From: Helicostylum pulchrum
Lineage: Eukaryota > Mucoromycota > Mucoromycetes > Mucorales > Mucoraceae
Assembly: GCA_025677825.1 (NCBI GenBank)
Contig: JAIXMO010000007.1
Span: 372,001 to 436,000, forward strand
DNA: 64,000 nt
Direction: 5' to 3'
Position 1 is the stretch's first letter. Each line of letters opens with the position of its first letter. Both the position numbers and the translations under genes were made by a program. This document shows positions 1-11,944 of this stretch, in pieces. A model generated the notes under the pieces. That model had not been told where the DNA came from, did not search any database, and was given only the letters and a program-made list of their open reading frames with translations.

Positions 1-963
1 TTTTTTGGAGCTCAAAGAAGTTTTATATATTTTTTTGGTACATGATTGTAAACACTTTTTGTTTATTTCGCATGATTTATTTACATGTTTCATTTTATCC
101 GCATAAAAAAGGAGACTGGCGCGAACCAAGTTACGACAACAACAAGTACACATTTGTAGAATAGCAACGATTAACTAAACGTATACAAGTATTATGAAGC
201 TAGTAGCAGTAGTATAATTACGCCGTGATGACTACGTAAAAGTGACTCCTCCCTATTTTGCCTTTTTCTTTACTTTTTTGTCTTCTTTTTATGTCAATAC
301 AAACTGATTCGGTTCTTCTTGGAGCAATGGAAAGATCCTTTCTATCTAGGGTTGAAATAGAAACACTTATCACCAACAGTACAAAGCGGGAATCATTTCA
401 TCAGGTCCCACGGTAAGCTATTTTCTCTTTTGGGCGAGATGCAAGTAATCTAAACTGCTCTGAATGTCTAAATATGAAACTTTAATTGGCGGTGGTATTT
501 CGAGGTGATGACCGTTTTATGAAACTATCGAGCTTCCTATAACCCCTGATAGATACTATCAAAAACGTTTAATGTACTCTATTGTATGGTTATGCTTTTT
601 ATTTCTGCGTACGCTTGTTTACTTGTTCCTTTATTTGGTCTGTTTGAACTTTAAATAAACAAAAGCTCAAATGCAATTAATTGTAAATCCTCTTTATTGT
701 TTAAAATCCGATACTAGTCATTTGTGAATGAGTATGTTTTTTTATGGTAAAAAAACAAGGTTTTTATTTGTGTATAATAATTAATAGTTATTTCAGGGAT
801 CGAGGTATAATTGTTTATGATTAGTGTAATTGTTACAGATGAACAGCATAAAAAAAGGTTGTATAATAGCAAAGTGTGCTACAAGAAAAAAAAAGGGAAC
901 TTTGTTTGTTGTTGATGAGGGGAAGTGTGTATAGTGTTACATGAGTGGGGGTGTACAAGAAAA

Positions 964-1000
<37 letters not shown>

Positions 1001-1020
1001 ATTCAAAAGAAGCAGTGTTT
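1..1020. other. intergenic region, no gene seen
   Basis: No convincing coding frame or tRNA is visible. The stretch is AT-rich and lies 3' of the minus-strand RGS gene, so its right part should hold that gene's 3' UTR. A perfect (GA)n microsatellite occupies about 966-999, just downstream of the RGS stop codon. Confidence 0.6.
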
Positions 1021-1855
1021 CTATAGTAGATAGTTACGATTGTTTTCTAAAGAAATCCTTTGGTCTGATAATGCGGTAATGACATGAACGATTTCATCTT
1101 GGTCGCTGTCTTCATCATCTTCATCATATCCATCTTCACCGACGACATCTTGTAATTCTTGCAGCTGTTGCTGTTGTCTCATCATGAGATCTTTGTACAC
1201 GGTAGTTTTTACAAATTTGGGTAAGGAATCTTCTGCCATCATGCCGAATAAGTGTTCATTCACTCTGGCAAACATGTGCAACAGTCTAGACAGACATTTA
1301 TCGATTGTGGTTCCTCGGACGGTTACAATACGTTGCTTGGCACTATTTGTTTGTGGGGGCATTAATAGTAATCTGGCGGATGACTTTGCGGGTTTATTAT
1401 GGTTCTTGGAAGGCATGTTTGGAGAGAGCATAAAGTAAGGTATTTCCTTGGGCGGTAATTGACTAACAATAATAAAAACACCTGAAACGTATTTTATTAT
1501 TTCTTGACATAATGTGTAGTCAATATTAACATCGGCGGCGGGTCCCAGGTACGTTTCATAGATGGAGTAGCATTCGGATATCTGATCAAGAACTGTCTTT
1601 TTACCAATGTTCTTCAAGAGTTGGTGGTAGTCTACCCAAAAGTTGATATTTTCAACACAGTAATTGGATCGTAAAAAGTCTCGAAAGTAGAGGCGTAAAA
1701 GTGGGTTCTCGAGAATTTGATTTAGTCTGGTGTACTGAGAGTTATCAGGACAACTTGTTGAGCTTGTACTCGCGTGTGACGCACTAGAGTTAGTTAAGGC
1801 CATACTAGACGGTCTCAAGGGAACAAGTGTTTTATTCTCGACAAACGACTCTGGC

Positions 1856-1889
<34 letters not shown>

Positions 1890-2910
1890 CTTCCGCAAAC
1901 AAAATATCTGATGAATCTTGCTGTGACATTTCCGCTGAAGATACACTTTCAGGATTAGATAAATAAAAATCATACTTTGCATTTTCTAGAGTCATTTTAT
2001 TTGATTTTTCAGTATTGGTGACTACTTTTCTCATGCTGATCTTTTTAAAACTATCTGAATCTGATTCTTCTGCTACAGCGATATCGATATTTTCCGCAAC
2101 AGCAGCATGAGCCTTTTGTTTCAAGTTTTTCCAGCCAATGATGCTGCACCCACGGTCAGTTACATAATAAATAGCCTTTTTGGAAGTTTTAAAGGTCATG
2201 GCATCATCATTGGTACTAAGCTCTTTATCTGATTTATCAAGTACTAGAGCGATCCAGCCAAACAAGATAAATTCTTCAGCGACCATTTTTGCTTCGTCTT
2301 TTGAAGTTACAGCTAATCGATCCCAGAGCCAATCGATACAATGCAAGCCAACAAATGTATGCTGAAACGTCAGGATATCTTTTTTATCGATGCCGTTAAT
2401 TTCATCTACTAAGAGCGCGTCTTGAGGTAAACTAAGCATCATGGCTTTAAAGGTAGATGTCATGTTGGGGCGAGAAAACGTTATTTGATCATCGTTATCT
2501 GTTAATCTGTCTAAATGAATTAAGCGGGATCCTGTGCTTCCAGACAATGTGGGTTGCATGTAAGGTGCATTGAGTGCAGCAATTAAGTTTTCTGTCATTT
2601 CGACTTGAGTGTAATCGGTGAATTCTTCCAAAACGTATTTGCCTTTGAGGGTTGGACACCAAACACCACGGTCACGGACGATTAAATTTTGCGGGTCTGT
2701 AGCACTTGTAATTAATCGAGCGAATAAAAAATGTTGAATAAGGTTCTTTGCAGTTTCATAATCCATACTGAACGTAGTGGTCGTACGCGTAGCGATTTGT
2801 CGTGAAGGTTCTAACGGATCTGGGTGACGGTGTATGTGTATAAATACTAGCGAAGACATTACTTTGGCAGCTTCATCGGTTGTAAATGTATACGGGTAAG
2901 ATCGAAACAT
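1021..2910 (-). CDS. SST2: regulator of G-protein signalling with DEP domains (Sst2/FlbA type)
   Basis: A single uninterrupted 629-aa frame. The family accelerates GTP hydrolysis on G-alpha subunits and desensitises pheromone or growth signalling at the plasma membrane. The N-terminal half carries two DEP-like winged-helix units, roughly residues 15-85 and 180-275; the second includes FVGLHCIDWLWDRL and ends near YYVTDRGCSIIGW. A polyglutamine run encoded by CAG/CAA repeats sits near residue 350 within a low-complexity linker. The RGS box starts near residue 395 (RLNQILENPLLRLYFRDFL, then NINFWVDYHQLL). As in Sst2/FlbA proteins, the RGS helices are separated by a long basic insert before the final helical part. 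The C-terminus is very acidic. The architecture matches fungal Sst2/FlbA, so the family call is firm; the exact orthologue name is inferred. The first ATG of the frame is used. Confidence 0.92.
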
Positions 2911-3830
2911 GACTCGATGATCGGTTAAAGTGACTTGTAGTAATACAGCAGAAAATATATCGTAAAGATCCTATTGTTTGTTTGTGTATAAGTGTGAATT
3001 AAGTGTGGATTAGCAGATGAAGATTAATTTCTTTTTTTTAAGAAAAAAAAAGATCCAACATACTTTTGTATAAGGTCTCCCAGTTTTTGTTACTCTCATC
3101 ATGGTAGTATATGTTGAAAAAGCTTTATCTGCGGTAGTTTTTGGCATAATTGTTTTTTAAAGAAAGAAAAAAGAGAAGTTAGAAATAAAAAATTAACCTT
3201 TTCTATTTATTTAAGGGGAAAGAGAGAGAGAAGGTAATTACCTTTTCCGTAAAAAATAACATCTTGTTTGTTTATTATTTTTTCATTTATCAGCTCACCT
3301 TCCGTAAACAGATAATTAACAGATCAAAATGGTGTGCTTTATAGTCATACAAAAAAAAAAAAAAGGCTTTGAAATAACAGGTATTTTACTCTTAATAATT
3401 AACCCTGTTAAATTAAATCGTACGATGGCAGGATGTTTCTTGTGGAAAGTAAGAGTAGAACTGTACTAAAATCACAACTGGTGTGTTCTACTATTTATGT
3501 CCTGTTTATAGTATACGTTAAAGTACACTGAAAAATAAAGAGAATCTCCCTAATAAAATTTTTTGACATGTGGCACAAAAGCAATCTTGATTTACTGGTT
3601 AATTGCATTACCCAGATACAGTTACTGTTTATATTGACGTTAAATACTATCTACATACAAAAAAGTACTGCTATCATAACGTATCATCTCTTGCCGCAAA
3701 CACTTTTCGATATTTTTTCAAGTTCCGTTTTCTTAAGCGGGGAAAAAAAAAGTTTAGGCTACCCCCCGGGATTTTCTTTTGACAAGCTCATTTTTTTTTC
3801 TTTTTCATTAGGAAAACTTATATTAAAAGA
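2911..3830. other. divergent intergenic/promoter region
   Basis: This lies between the starts of the minus-strand RGS gene and the plus-strand mL45 gene, so it should contain both promoters. It has A/T runs, a short GA tract near 3220-3235 and a pyrimidine-rich stretch just upstream of 3831. A 102-codon frame at 3568-3876 runs into the next gene in another frame and has no family features. Confidence 0.5.
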
Positions 3831-4905
3831 ATGGCTTCTAGATTATCCATGCTTCGTCCTCAAGTTGGACTTTTAAACAGAGCACCTCATTTAGCCACTA
3901 GAATTGTATTCAACCAATTACCTAAAGCTGCTGTCACTTTAGGCATTCGTGGTTATGCTTCTGCTCAAGGCAAACAAATTTTATTACGTGACCATGGTGT
4001 CTTTGGTGAGTGAACCAACAATATATTTTTCTTCATGTTATTAACTTATTATCGAATAAAGCCAACTATGTTCCACCTGATCAATCACCTTCCATTACCG
4101 ATTTCAGTAACTGGCGCTTAACTAAATGGCGTAACTTGAAGAACACCGTTCAGAATTTATTAAGGTAAAACAAGCGATATAGAACAAGAGAGAGATATAT
4201 AGAATTTATGTGCTAAAAAAAAGGGTATAATTAGTATGGGTTTGATCAAGCACAAGTCTCAATTTGATAAGTGGAACTCTGGTAAATTCCTTTCTGAAGC
4301 TGAAGAGATTTATAAAGATATGAACGACGCATTTGCCAGGTAAAATATATATACGTCAAAGAGAGAGAATACAATTGTTAAAGAATGTTTATAGAGGTGA
4401 TCGTCCCATCTTGGAAGAAGTTTGTTTGGATTCCATGTATTCTGTAAGTAGTTGCAGATTTTGAAAGTAATATAGCATGAATCGAATTCTTATACACATG
4501 TATATATTAGAGCTTGAAAAATCAATTAAAGACTCGTAATAATGTACGTTGGGAATGGAAATATCATGGTGAAGTAGAGCAACCCAAGATTGTGTGTGTT
4601 CGTTGTGTCGGTACCACCGGTTTAAGTAAGCACGGTTTTGCCGTTGCTCAAGTTACGGTCAAGATGTTTACCAAGCAGGTTAGTCACAAAAAGATTATAT
4701 GTATGTAGCTTAAACTAAACTTTCTCTTTAAAAAAAGTCTATGGCAGTATTCGATAAGAAGAACAGAGTAATTGGCGGAGATCCCAACAAAATTCACAAC
4801 GTTTTAGAATACGTTGTTTTCCAAAAGACCATTTCTGACCCTGAGGATATTTGGAGAATTTATGGAAAGATTGCTTCACCCGAAAAGTTACTTGCCAAGA
4901 ATTAG
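3831..4905 (+). CDS. MRPL45: mitochondrial ribosomal protein mL45 / Mba1-like (Tim44-like domain)
   Basis: Six exons by splice signal and phase: 3831-4005, 4062-4164, 4235-4339, 4395-4443, 4511-4678, 4738-4905, giving 255 aa. The N-terminus is an arginine-rich, acid-free presequence (MASRLSMLRPQVGLLNR, then RGYAS), typical of matrix import. The C-terminal half (from RNNVRWEWKYHGEVEQPKIV to the end) has the pattern of the Tim44-like/NTF2-like fold shared by mL45 and yeast Mba1. These proteins bind the mitoribosome at the exit tunnel and link it to the inner membrane for co-translational insertion. All five introns are 49-70 nt with GT-AG ends. Whether it is better called mL45 or Mba1 cannot be decided by eye; the family is the same. 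Confidence 0.8.
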
Positions 4906-5722
4906 AAAATAATAAAACAAAAAAAAAGAAGAAAAAAAGCTTTCATGTAAAATAATTGTCTTTATGGTATCATAGCAACAAGATGTATACTTTTTTTCAG
5001 GTACACTAATTTCTTGGCTTTTTTTTATTATTGGGCTTAAAAAAAAAGAAGCTTTTTTTGCATTGCACTGCTACAAAACTAAACTCGAACAATAACGTGA
5101 ATATATATAAATAACAATCAGGTTTTTCTCTCGACTATCTATCCATCCAAAAAGATAAATCATGACCACATATTTTTTTTCTGTCTCATGATCAATATAT
5201 ACGCAGATGTAAAAAAAGTTTACCTATACAAGGGAAGAACATAACAAAATATTACGTAATATGGGTGTTGATCAGTATAAAAATAAGGCTGAAAAAAAAA
5301 TTGCGTAGATCTTGCAATAGGCAAGTTGTGTAATAAATGCTGGTGTAACAAGTCTACGAAAAGATATAATCCGTTAATCATCAACGCGAATATGGAACTC
5401 AGAATACCTTTTATTTTATTTTATCTTTTTGGTTATAAAGATAAAATACATGGTCATTTTTTGGTTTTTTATATTGCAGTTAATAGTTTTCCTATATATC
5501 TTGCACTCAAAAAAAAAAAAAAGAATATATATTTTTTAGCACTGTTATTATTTACTTGTTTTTTTTTCTAAGCCCAGTTTTACTCTAATTCGCTAAAAGT
5601 GTTGCTAAAAATACTTTTTTTTTCATGTTTAAAAAACAAGTTTAATCTGCCAAGGATTTTTCTTCTTTCTTTTCTTCTCTCTTTTTATTTAAAAAAAACC
5701 AAAAAACCATAATACTTTAATA
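4906..5722. other. intergenic region
   Basis: AT-rich sequence with many A/T runs and no supported gene. The small frame at 5326-5571 is low-complexity and Phe/Lys-rich with no recognisable domain. A pyrimidine-rich tract at about 5650-5690 precedes the start of the next gene. Confidence 0.5.
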
Positions 5723-6790
5723 ATGACCAAGACAGAGTATGATGATTTCTATGACAAACCTACTGCTGCTATGGCAACGGATAACACACACCCAGAAGCA
5801 TCGGCACCACCTTTGCCTCGTCACTTGGAGACGAGTAGAGACTCTAACGATCAATACGCCATGAAAGAAATCCCAGTGAACTCACCTTCGCCTTACCCAG
5901 TATACAACGCACCGAACGTACCACCTCAATACAACGATCCACACCACGATCTTCAAAGAACATCCATGTCAGATATGAAATTTATTGATCATTACGACTC
6001 TGATGATGATTTAGAAAAGATTATCCCGCGCGAGAAAAAGCGCCGTTCATGTATAGATAAAACTTGTTGCGGATGCTGTACTTGCTGTCCTAAATGGATG
6101 CGTTGGTGCAGTTGTATATTTTTAATCATCATTTTGATCCTCGTTATTGTGGTCGGTATATTAGCGGCTTTATTCAAAGTACCAAAAATTGAATATACCG
6201 GGCTTAAGCAAGATCCTGTCGTCACAAGTGAAAATAGTGTCCTTAGTATGGTATTTGATGTTGGCATCACTGTAGATAATCCAAACTTTGAGGGACTTAC
6301 TTTTGAAATTATTAAAGCAGATGTAAGTAGTAATAAATTAAAATATTTTTAAAGGTAATTAATTTAATTATTTTTTAGGCATATTATCCTTCTCCTTACA
6401 ATGTATATATTGGTGGAGGAAATATTACAAACCTTGAAATCAAGTCAAATGCAATCACTGACATTACTTTTCCCTTTGCTGTTCGCATTAACTCCACAGA
6501 TCCCGCTCAACAAGGTGTAGTAATGGACTTGGTGACACGTTGTGGTTTAGACGGAAGTGCAACACAGAACCTTGATTTCGATTATTATGTTTATCCAACT
6601 GTTCGTATCATTGGTATTCCAATCACACCGAAAATCAAGCAATCTTTGAGTATTCCATGTCCATTAAAGGTAAAGTTTTTTTTTGTTTTTTTTTGTTTTA
6701 ACTATGTAAACACATACTAATTTTTTTTTTTTTTTTTTTTGGTAATAGGCTGCTGACTTGTCATCCTTTATAAACTCTTTCTTACCGTAA
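5723..6790 (+). CDS. single-pass membrane protein with LEA-2 (WHy-type) domain
   Basis: Three exons (5723-6322, 6379-6669, 6749-6790) give 310 aa. Residues 1-105 are a hydrophilic Pro/Asp-rich cytosolic tail. A cysteine-rich stretch follows (CCGCCTCCPKWMRWCSC), a likely palmitoylation cluster, and then one transmembrane segment at about residues 130-153. The remaining roughly 155 residues look like a LEA-2 beta-sandwich: ITVDNPNFEGLTFEIIKAD, then NITNLEIKSNAITDITFPF. Similar proteins are found in early-diverging fungi and plants, where the WHy/LEA-2 domain is linked to desiccation or stress tolerance. The function here is inferred from fold only. The intron-2 acceptor is preceded by a long poly-T tract. 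Confidence 0.72.
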
Positions 6791-7206
6791 TAATTTGTCT
6801 GAACCACTAAAAATTGATCGGCTTACTTTTTTGACAGTTGATTGAAAATTTGATATGATAAATATCTTTGTAAACAAAAAAATATGTAATAAACAAATAA
6901 AGCATCACTTTTATATATATTATCAGAAAATAAGAGCTGCCTTATATCTTATATCTTTGACTGCTCTCTCTGCAATGAACAGTTATACGTTATCGTTTTG
7001 GAGTTCATTTGTTCATTGTCTTGCTCTTACAAAGATCATACCAGTGACACTGTACTGTGCCTAAATAAAACATTATTCTATTGTATGGCTCTCTTGTTAC
7101 CAACGCAATGAGCGCATTGTTCATTATATATATACATATATATATATTTCATATAAAAAAGCGTTACTTTTTTCTTCTTTATTACGTATAAAAAATATAT
7201 TTAAAT
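6791..7206. other. intergenic; promoter duplicated with the J-protein copy
   Basis: No gene is seen. The last 50 or so bases upstream of 7207 resemble the sequence just upstream of the intact J-protein start near 19730, read on the other strand. Both have a T-rich tract, a TTACxTATAAAAA-like box and TTTAAATATGGG at the start codon. The duplication therefore included the proximal promoter. An (AT)n tract occupies about 7125-7150. Confidence 0.55.
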
Positions 7207-7838
7207 ATGGGCAAAGACTATTACGCTATCCTTGGTATCTCTAGCAACGCAGACAAAGATACAGTTAAAAAGGCTTATCGTAAACTAGGTAAAAAAGAAA
7301 AAGCACATACTGTTATATTATTGACACTAACTATTTAAAATAGCATTAGAATATCATCCCGATAAAAACAAAGATAAATCAGGTGTAGCAAAGTTTCAAG
7401 AAATTGGTGAAGCTTATGAAGTTCTTAAAAATAAGCGAACCATATTTGAAGAAGATCTCAAAGGACGTGGTCCAGCACCAGATAAAGGACGTGATCCAAC
7501 TCTATTTAAAGGGCATGTTCCAGCACCAGATAAAAAACGTCGTCCAGATAAAGCTGGTGGAGCTGTTGGTTTCCCAAGAAATATCCCAGGTAGTATACCA
7601 GACGATTTCCGAGACTGTATCCCAGGCAGTTTCCCAGACAGCTTCCTAGGCAGTTTCCCAGGCGATGAAGACGAAATTTTTTACCTCGCTTCAGGCGGTG
7701 GTGGTGAGTTCCGGTGCTGGTGATATATTTAAACTTTTCTTTGTTTGTTGGATCCGAGCAAGAGTCTCGCGCGTTGCCAACGAAGGTATGTCTATCTCCA
7801 AAACCGGAAGAAAAAGGGCAATTTAATTATTTCATACA
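7207..7838 (+). pseudogene. truncated duplicate of the Sis1-type J-protein gene at 18560-19729
   Basis: Two exons (7207-7288 and from 7344) match the intact minus-strand J-protein gene at 18.6-19.7 kb, including the same exon-1 length (82 nt), intron position and intron phase. It is therefore a DNA-level duplicate, not a retrocopy. The open frame (153 codons, ending at 7723) keeps the J domain with HPD at residues 32-34. It carries several in-frame deletions and an in-frame expansion of a 24-base unit (KGRGPAPD-like). Near 7705 a deletion shifts the frame and TGA follows at 7721-7723. Past the stop, similarity continues, then skips the glycine-rich region and most of the C-terminal domain, and resumes at about 7755-7838 (matching SRVANEGM...SKTGRKG). 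It is non-functional as a full chaperone. A short J-domain protein could still be made. Confidence 0.85.
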
Positions 7839-8220
7839 GTATTTTCAAAAGCAAAAATAATGACTGAAAAATAGTCAAAAAATCTGAAAGTCATTAACTT
7901 AATGTCATGTAAGAAATCAGTGTTTTTTAAAAGGTTTTCAGATAATAATATTAATACTCTGAAAAAGTAATTAAAAATCCATCATTATCATGTTATTGTC
8001 CTGGAAATATTCGTAATCTGCTATGATCTTTTCATATTGGGCCAGAAAAAATAAAATAAAAATAAATGTTTTTTAAACCTTCATGGGAATGTTAGAATAA
8101 GGAAATGCCTTTGCGTACAACTGGACCTGCTCTTGGATTCACTGTTTGCACACACCGCTAACGCTAGCATATAATAGATACCAGGATTTTTTTTCTTCAA
8201 AAGTATTTTACTAAAATAAC
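7839..8220. other. intergenic region
   Basis: No gene is seen. AT-rich sequence with a run of TCAGA/CTGAAAA-like words between the J-protein duplicate and the degraded coding stretch beginning at 8221. Confidence 0.5.
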
Positions 8221-8962
8221 ATGCCATCTAAAACTAACAATTTCGAAAAAGATACGATCCGACCTTTTTTACAAAGAGTCTGGGAGAAACTTGAATATGC
8301 AGATGTAACAATGGAAGAGCTGCGTTTTCTAATCGAGCAGACGCTTCCAGCACTAATTTTCCTGTTATTCCCGTATCAAGAATAATCGAAAATAGTGTTT
8401 CCTTGAAAAAAAAAAGAGTCGCTAAGACGAATATAGCTGAAGCAATAACTACCCTAAGCACTGGTAACGCTATCGATTCTCTGAGTGGTACAAAAACATC
8501 GGGAGCAGTGTGTACTTCAGGGCAAGCCATTCTATTAACGTCACATTCAAACAGAAACCACCTGCTTGGCCAAATTTTCCAGTAAGTATATCGCCACATT
8601 ATTGAACCAGCAGGCTCTTGAGATGGGAATGGATCTTTCCCGTTGCAAAAAATAATTGGGTATCATTGTATTTGATCAAGTGCGCTTATCAAAACAAAAA
8701 CAAAAAAAAGTACGAAAAAAAAAAAGGATAGCGCTGTTGACAGATCAAACGATGATGAAGCACTCGAACAAAACCTTCTTACAGAAGAACTAGCTATTGA
8801 TAAAAATAGCTCTAAATCCAACGTACTTACAACTATTTTTATATACTTAAAACTGAAATTAACGCTATACGTTATTAGAAAAACAAAAAGAGCAAGAATC
8901 GTGATAAATAATTTGATTCTAAGTGGATAAAAAAATCACAAGAAAGCAAAGAAGCGAAAGGT
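8221..8962 (+). pseudogene. degraded multi-exon gene remnant, family unknown
   Basis: Protein-like sequence is scattered over all three plus frames. 8221-8385 starts with ATG and reads MPSKTNNFEKDTIRPFLQ, then VWEKLEYADVTMEELR. A second frame covers about 8298-8585 and includes LSGTKTSGAVCTSGQ. A third covers about 8560-8655 (KYIATLLNQQALEMGMDLSR). Further on, 8728-8820 reads as an acidic segment (DDEALEQNLLTEELAIDK), then a possible intron leads to a basic segment near 8880-8962 interrupted by TAA. Codon-like composition with frame changes and stops suggests a decayed gene or mobile-element fragment. I do not recognise the family. Confidence 0.4.
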
Positions 8963-9288
8963 AAATTATATTTATATTTAAGAGCCTTTGGCTAAATATT
9001 AAAAACAAATAGTTTTCTTCTCCATTTTTAAAAATGTCACTTTTAGCTTTAATAAAATAATCATCATTATTACTATCACTTTTTAAATAAAACGTAGTTA
9101 TTATCTACTATATATGTATTTCGTAAAGAGGGTATTAAGCCAATAAAGGGGAATGGTTTTTAAAACGATGGATCTGAATGACATTACATGCAGGGGATAA
9201 AAACGCTGAATTACATGAATATCGTATCTGAATTACATTAATTTTACTCTGAAAACTCTGAATTCAGTGTTTTTTAAATTTAGTGCTT

Positions 9289-9800
9289 TTAATTATATAG
9301 TGTAAGTTTAAATGGCTTATTACTTTTGAATCGTTTATTAAGTTTAAAAGATTTATGAACTTTAATGGTGGTATTGGATAGAAAATGGGGTAAGGTAATA
9401 TTTAGTGAGAGACCAAGTAAAGTCTTGTAGTGAAGAAGGAGACCAAATAAAGTATCGCAGTAAAGTAATAGAGCAGCCAAAAGTATTGTAGAAGTCAGTG
9501 GTCAAACAAGGAACTTTTCCAAAGCCCATGTAAAAAAAGAAAAAAAGGCAGTGCAATAGCGCAATGTCTCGGGAGACATATACTAAAACTCGTTCCAAAG
9601 CCCTAAGGCAATGTACTAGAGTCCCGTTCCAGCGTCTCGTTGTTCCAAAGCTATAAAAGCATTTTACTAGAGAGTGTACTAGAGCCATGTAATAAAGTTC
9701 AGTATAAAAAGTAAACCTAGGGAGACCCGCCAAATCCTTGAGTTTTGAATGCAGTAGATAGAATACGCCCAAGGTCTTGTAGAAAAATAAGCCAAATATA
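9289..9800. repeat. degenerate short repeats
   Basis: The stretch is built from diverged copies of short words such as ACCAAxTAAAGT, TTCCAAAGC and AATGTACTAGAG. The clearest run is about 9590-9690, where TTCCAAAGC and xTTTACTAGAG / TGTACTAGAG recur. A 136-codon minus-strand frame here is a by-product of the repeat composition and has no domain features. Confidence 0.4.
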
Positions 9801-11150
9801 TTAGTGCATTGGAGAGAATACGGGCCAGACCAAATAGATTGAGAAATAGGCAGAGGGTTTTGACAGTACTTTCTTCTTCTTGGCAGCTGTATTTGAAGGT
9901 TAAACCTACGTTATGTCTTGTTTCAGAAAGTGCACCATCATCTTGTAAATTGTATTTGAGGAGTCTTTAGTAAGAGAATAAAAAACAAATATTTAAAAAA
10001 ATTCCCCCGTTTTATAGTTTTTGAGAAAAATATTCTCATGGAATTCTTTTGACTGCTCTGGATTACTTAATGTTTCCATAAATATCTATAATTTCATAAT
10101 GAGGCTGTCAAGTAAACAAATATGCACAAAAAAAACTTCAGACACTTTCACTTGCTCTTTTGTTTTACACTTACTCTAATATTGCCATATCTTGTATCAA
10201 AATATGGATTTTACTGGTGTTTCTGAGAGGTAAAAAAAGGAATAAAAGTGAATATGTAAAGATAAGAATAGTAAAATAAAAAGGAAACGTAGTTTGTACT
10301 ACTTTCCATTTTTTGCATGATTTGTTTATTTTGTTAAAATAAAGAACAGCCTTTTTTTTTTTACTCTCTTCACCTTTATATAACTACTTATGCCGCTTGA
10401 TACATGCCTCTCATCAACATTAACACAATGAGAATACTCGAGTAAGCGTAGTTAAAAAAAAAAAGCAAGTGAAAAAGTATTTGTTCACAAGTAAAGGGAA
10501 AAAGGGAAATTATGTCTAATTTGTTTATTTCGTTCCCTAAACTATAATGATGTAAAATCTACTACAATGTATTTAGTTAATATTCGAAATTAATACTAGT
10601 TTCTAACACTTTTTTTTATTTACAAGCAATGCCGTATTTTCTTGTGTCATAATTGTCAAAAAAAAAGGCCATGGTCTAGCCTTTTTTTCTTTTATCCTAT
10701 TGACACTTCTCAATAGAAATATTACTTTTATCTGTAGTTATAGCTTACAAATACTAGTAAAAATACCAAAAGAAAGAAGTGCCATTTTACTTTTTACAAG
10801 TAAAAAAAAATCATGCTGAAAACCTCTCTCAGACCGAGCTCTCCTTTCATTGGCTCAATTTTTGTGAGGGCATTTTTTTTGTAAACACAAAACCCCCTCT
10901 TTTTTTCTTGTTTCCCTTTTTTTTTTTCCTTATCTTTAATAATCAAGCTACTTTGGTTTCTCATGGGAGGTTCCTTTTGGAGTGATTTGCTACCTCTTAC
11001 TTTGCTTCCATAATCAATTTAACATTGTTATGGTGGTTCTTCATCCTTTTCTGGTACCATTAGTTTTGGTCTGGAGCTGGCGCTCTTTTTTTTATTTTTA
11101 TTTTTTAATGACGAAAAAGCATCGTTTTCCCGTGGTGGGCATAATGTGGT
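9801..11150. other. gene-poor AT-rich region
   Basis: No coding frame with domain character, tRNA or rRNA signal was found on either strand. The sequence consists of A/T runs and pyrimidine-rich blocks (for example around 10880-10940). Confidence 0.5.
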
Positions 11151-11187
11151 AAAAAAGCGTGGTTTTCCCGTGTTAAGTGGGCGCGCT

Positions 11188-11250
11188 GGTGTATGTGTAT
11201 GTGTATGTGTATGTGTATGTGTCTGTGTCTGTGTGTTTGTGCGTGTGTCT
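11188..11250 (+). repeat. GTGTAT/GT microsatellite
   Basis: Tandem GTGTAT units grade into GTGTCT and plain GT repeats. Frames on both strands here (poly-Cys/Val or poly-His) are artefacts of the repeat. Confidence 0.9.
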
Positions 11251-11416
11251 TCTTCATGTCTTTTTTTTTTAATGAGTTTTTATCCTTCTGGGTGGCCACT
11301 CTCTTATTTTATAGGTAAGTACGCATATATTTATACATATAACATTTTATTAGATGCTAACCTTTTATCCTATTAGTGATTTTAAGAATGTTGTTTCTAG
11401 TGCGATCTTTTTTTTT

Positions 11417-11480
11417 GTGGTCTTTTATCCTTGTGGTCTTTTATCCTTGTTGTCTTTTATCCTTGTTGTCTTTTATCCTT
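11417..11480 (+). repeat. four-copy 16-bp tandem repeat
   Basis: Four consecutive 16-base units: GTGGTCTTTTATCCTT twice, then GTTGTCTTTTATCCTT twice. They fill 11417-11432, 11433-11448, 11449-11464 and 11465-11480. Related TTATCCTT words also occur near 11280 and 11370, so the array probably grew from local sequence. Confidence 0.9.
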
Positions 11481-11914
11481 GCAAGTTTTTTTTTCTGGTG
11501 GTGGAAGCTCTCTGGTGCATTTGTTACGATATATCTGTTGGTGCTTGGCTTACTTTTGGTAAGTATTTTATGTTAACTTCATTAATATATGCATTATTAA
11601 CTTTACAATAATTTCAAGGTACTTTGGCTCTTGTGTATTTTGTTCTGTTGTCTTGTTCTGGTGTGAGTTATATGATAGGTTTGTCAGTCGGCTCCTGTAA
11701 TGGCATTTAAGACATATATACAAGGTTCTTTGCCCAAGCCAAAGAATCGGGAGCATGGTCGACTTTAACAGTCGAGCTTATCCTTGTCTTTAAGGATGAT
11801 CTAGAAAGTAAGACCTCCTACGTGAAGGAAACTTCATAGATACCCAGACGTATAAGGAGGAATTCATTTGAGAACCACTTTGAGAAACCAGTTTGGAGTA
11901 GCTTGTAGTTTACT
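11481..11914. other. gene-poor region with small inverted repeats
   Basis: No gene is supported. Small inverted words occur near 11758-11775 (GTCGACTTTAACAGTCGA) and 11778-11800 (TATCCTTGTCTTTAAGGAT). The region could be the remains of a structured or mobile element, but there is no coding match. Confidence 0.4.
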
Positions 11915-11944
11915 TTATTTAAGAAACTTTCATTTCTTAAATAA
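11915..11944 (+). repeat. perfect 12-bp hairpin
   Basis: TTATTTAAGAAA at 11915-11926 is perfectly complementary to TTTCTTAAATAA at 11933-11944, with a 6-base loop. A second small stem (CCTCGGACAGAGG) follows at about 11970. No adjacent gene explains either. Confidence 0.7.

Noticed and set aside
9362..9772. 136-codon minus-strand frame
   Set aside because: It lies entirely in degenerate repeats, with Leu/Tyr/Phe-rich low complexity and no domain or splice support.
11105..11611. Overlapping frames of 64-85 codons on both strands
   Set aside because: They are translations of the GTGTAT microsatellite and the 16-bp tandem repeat.
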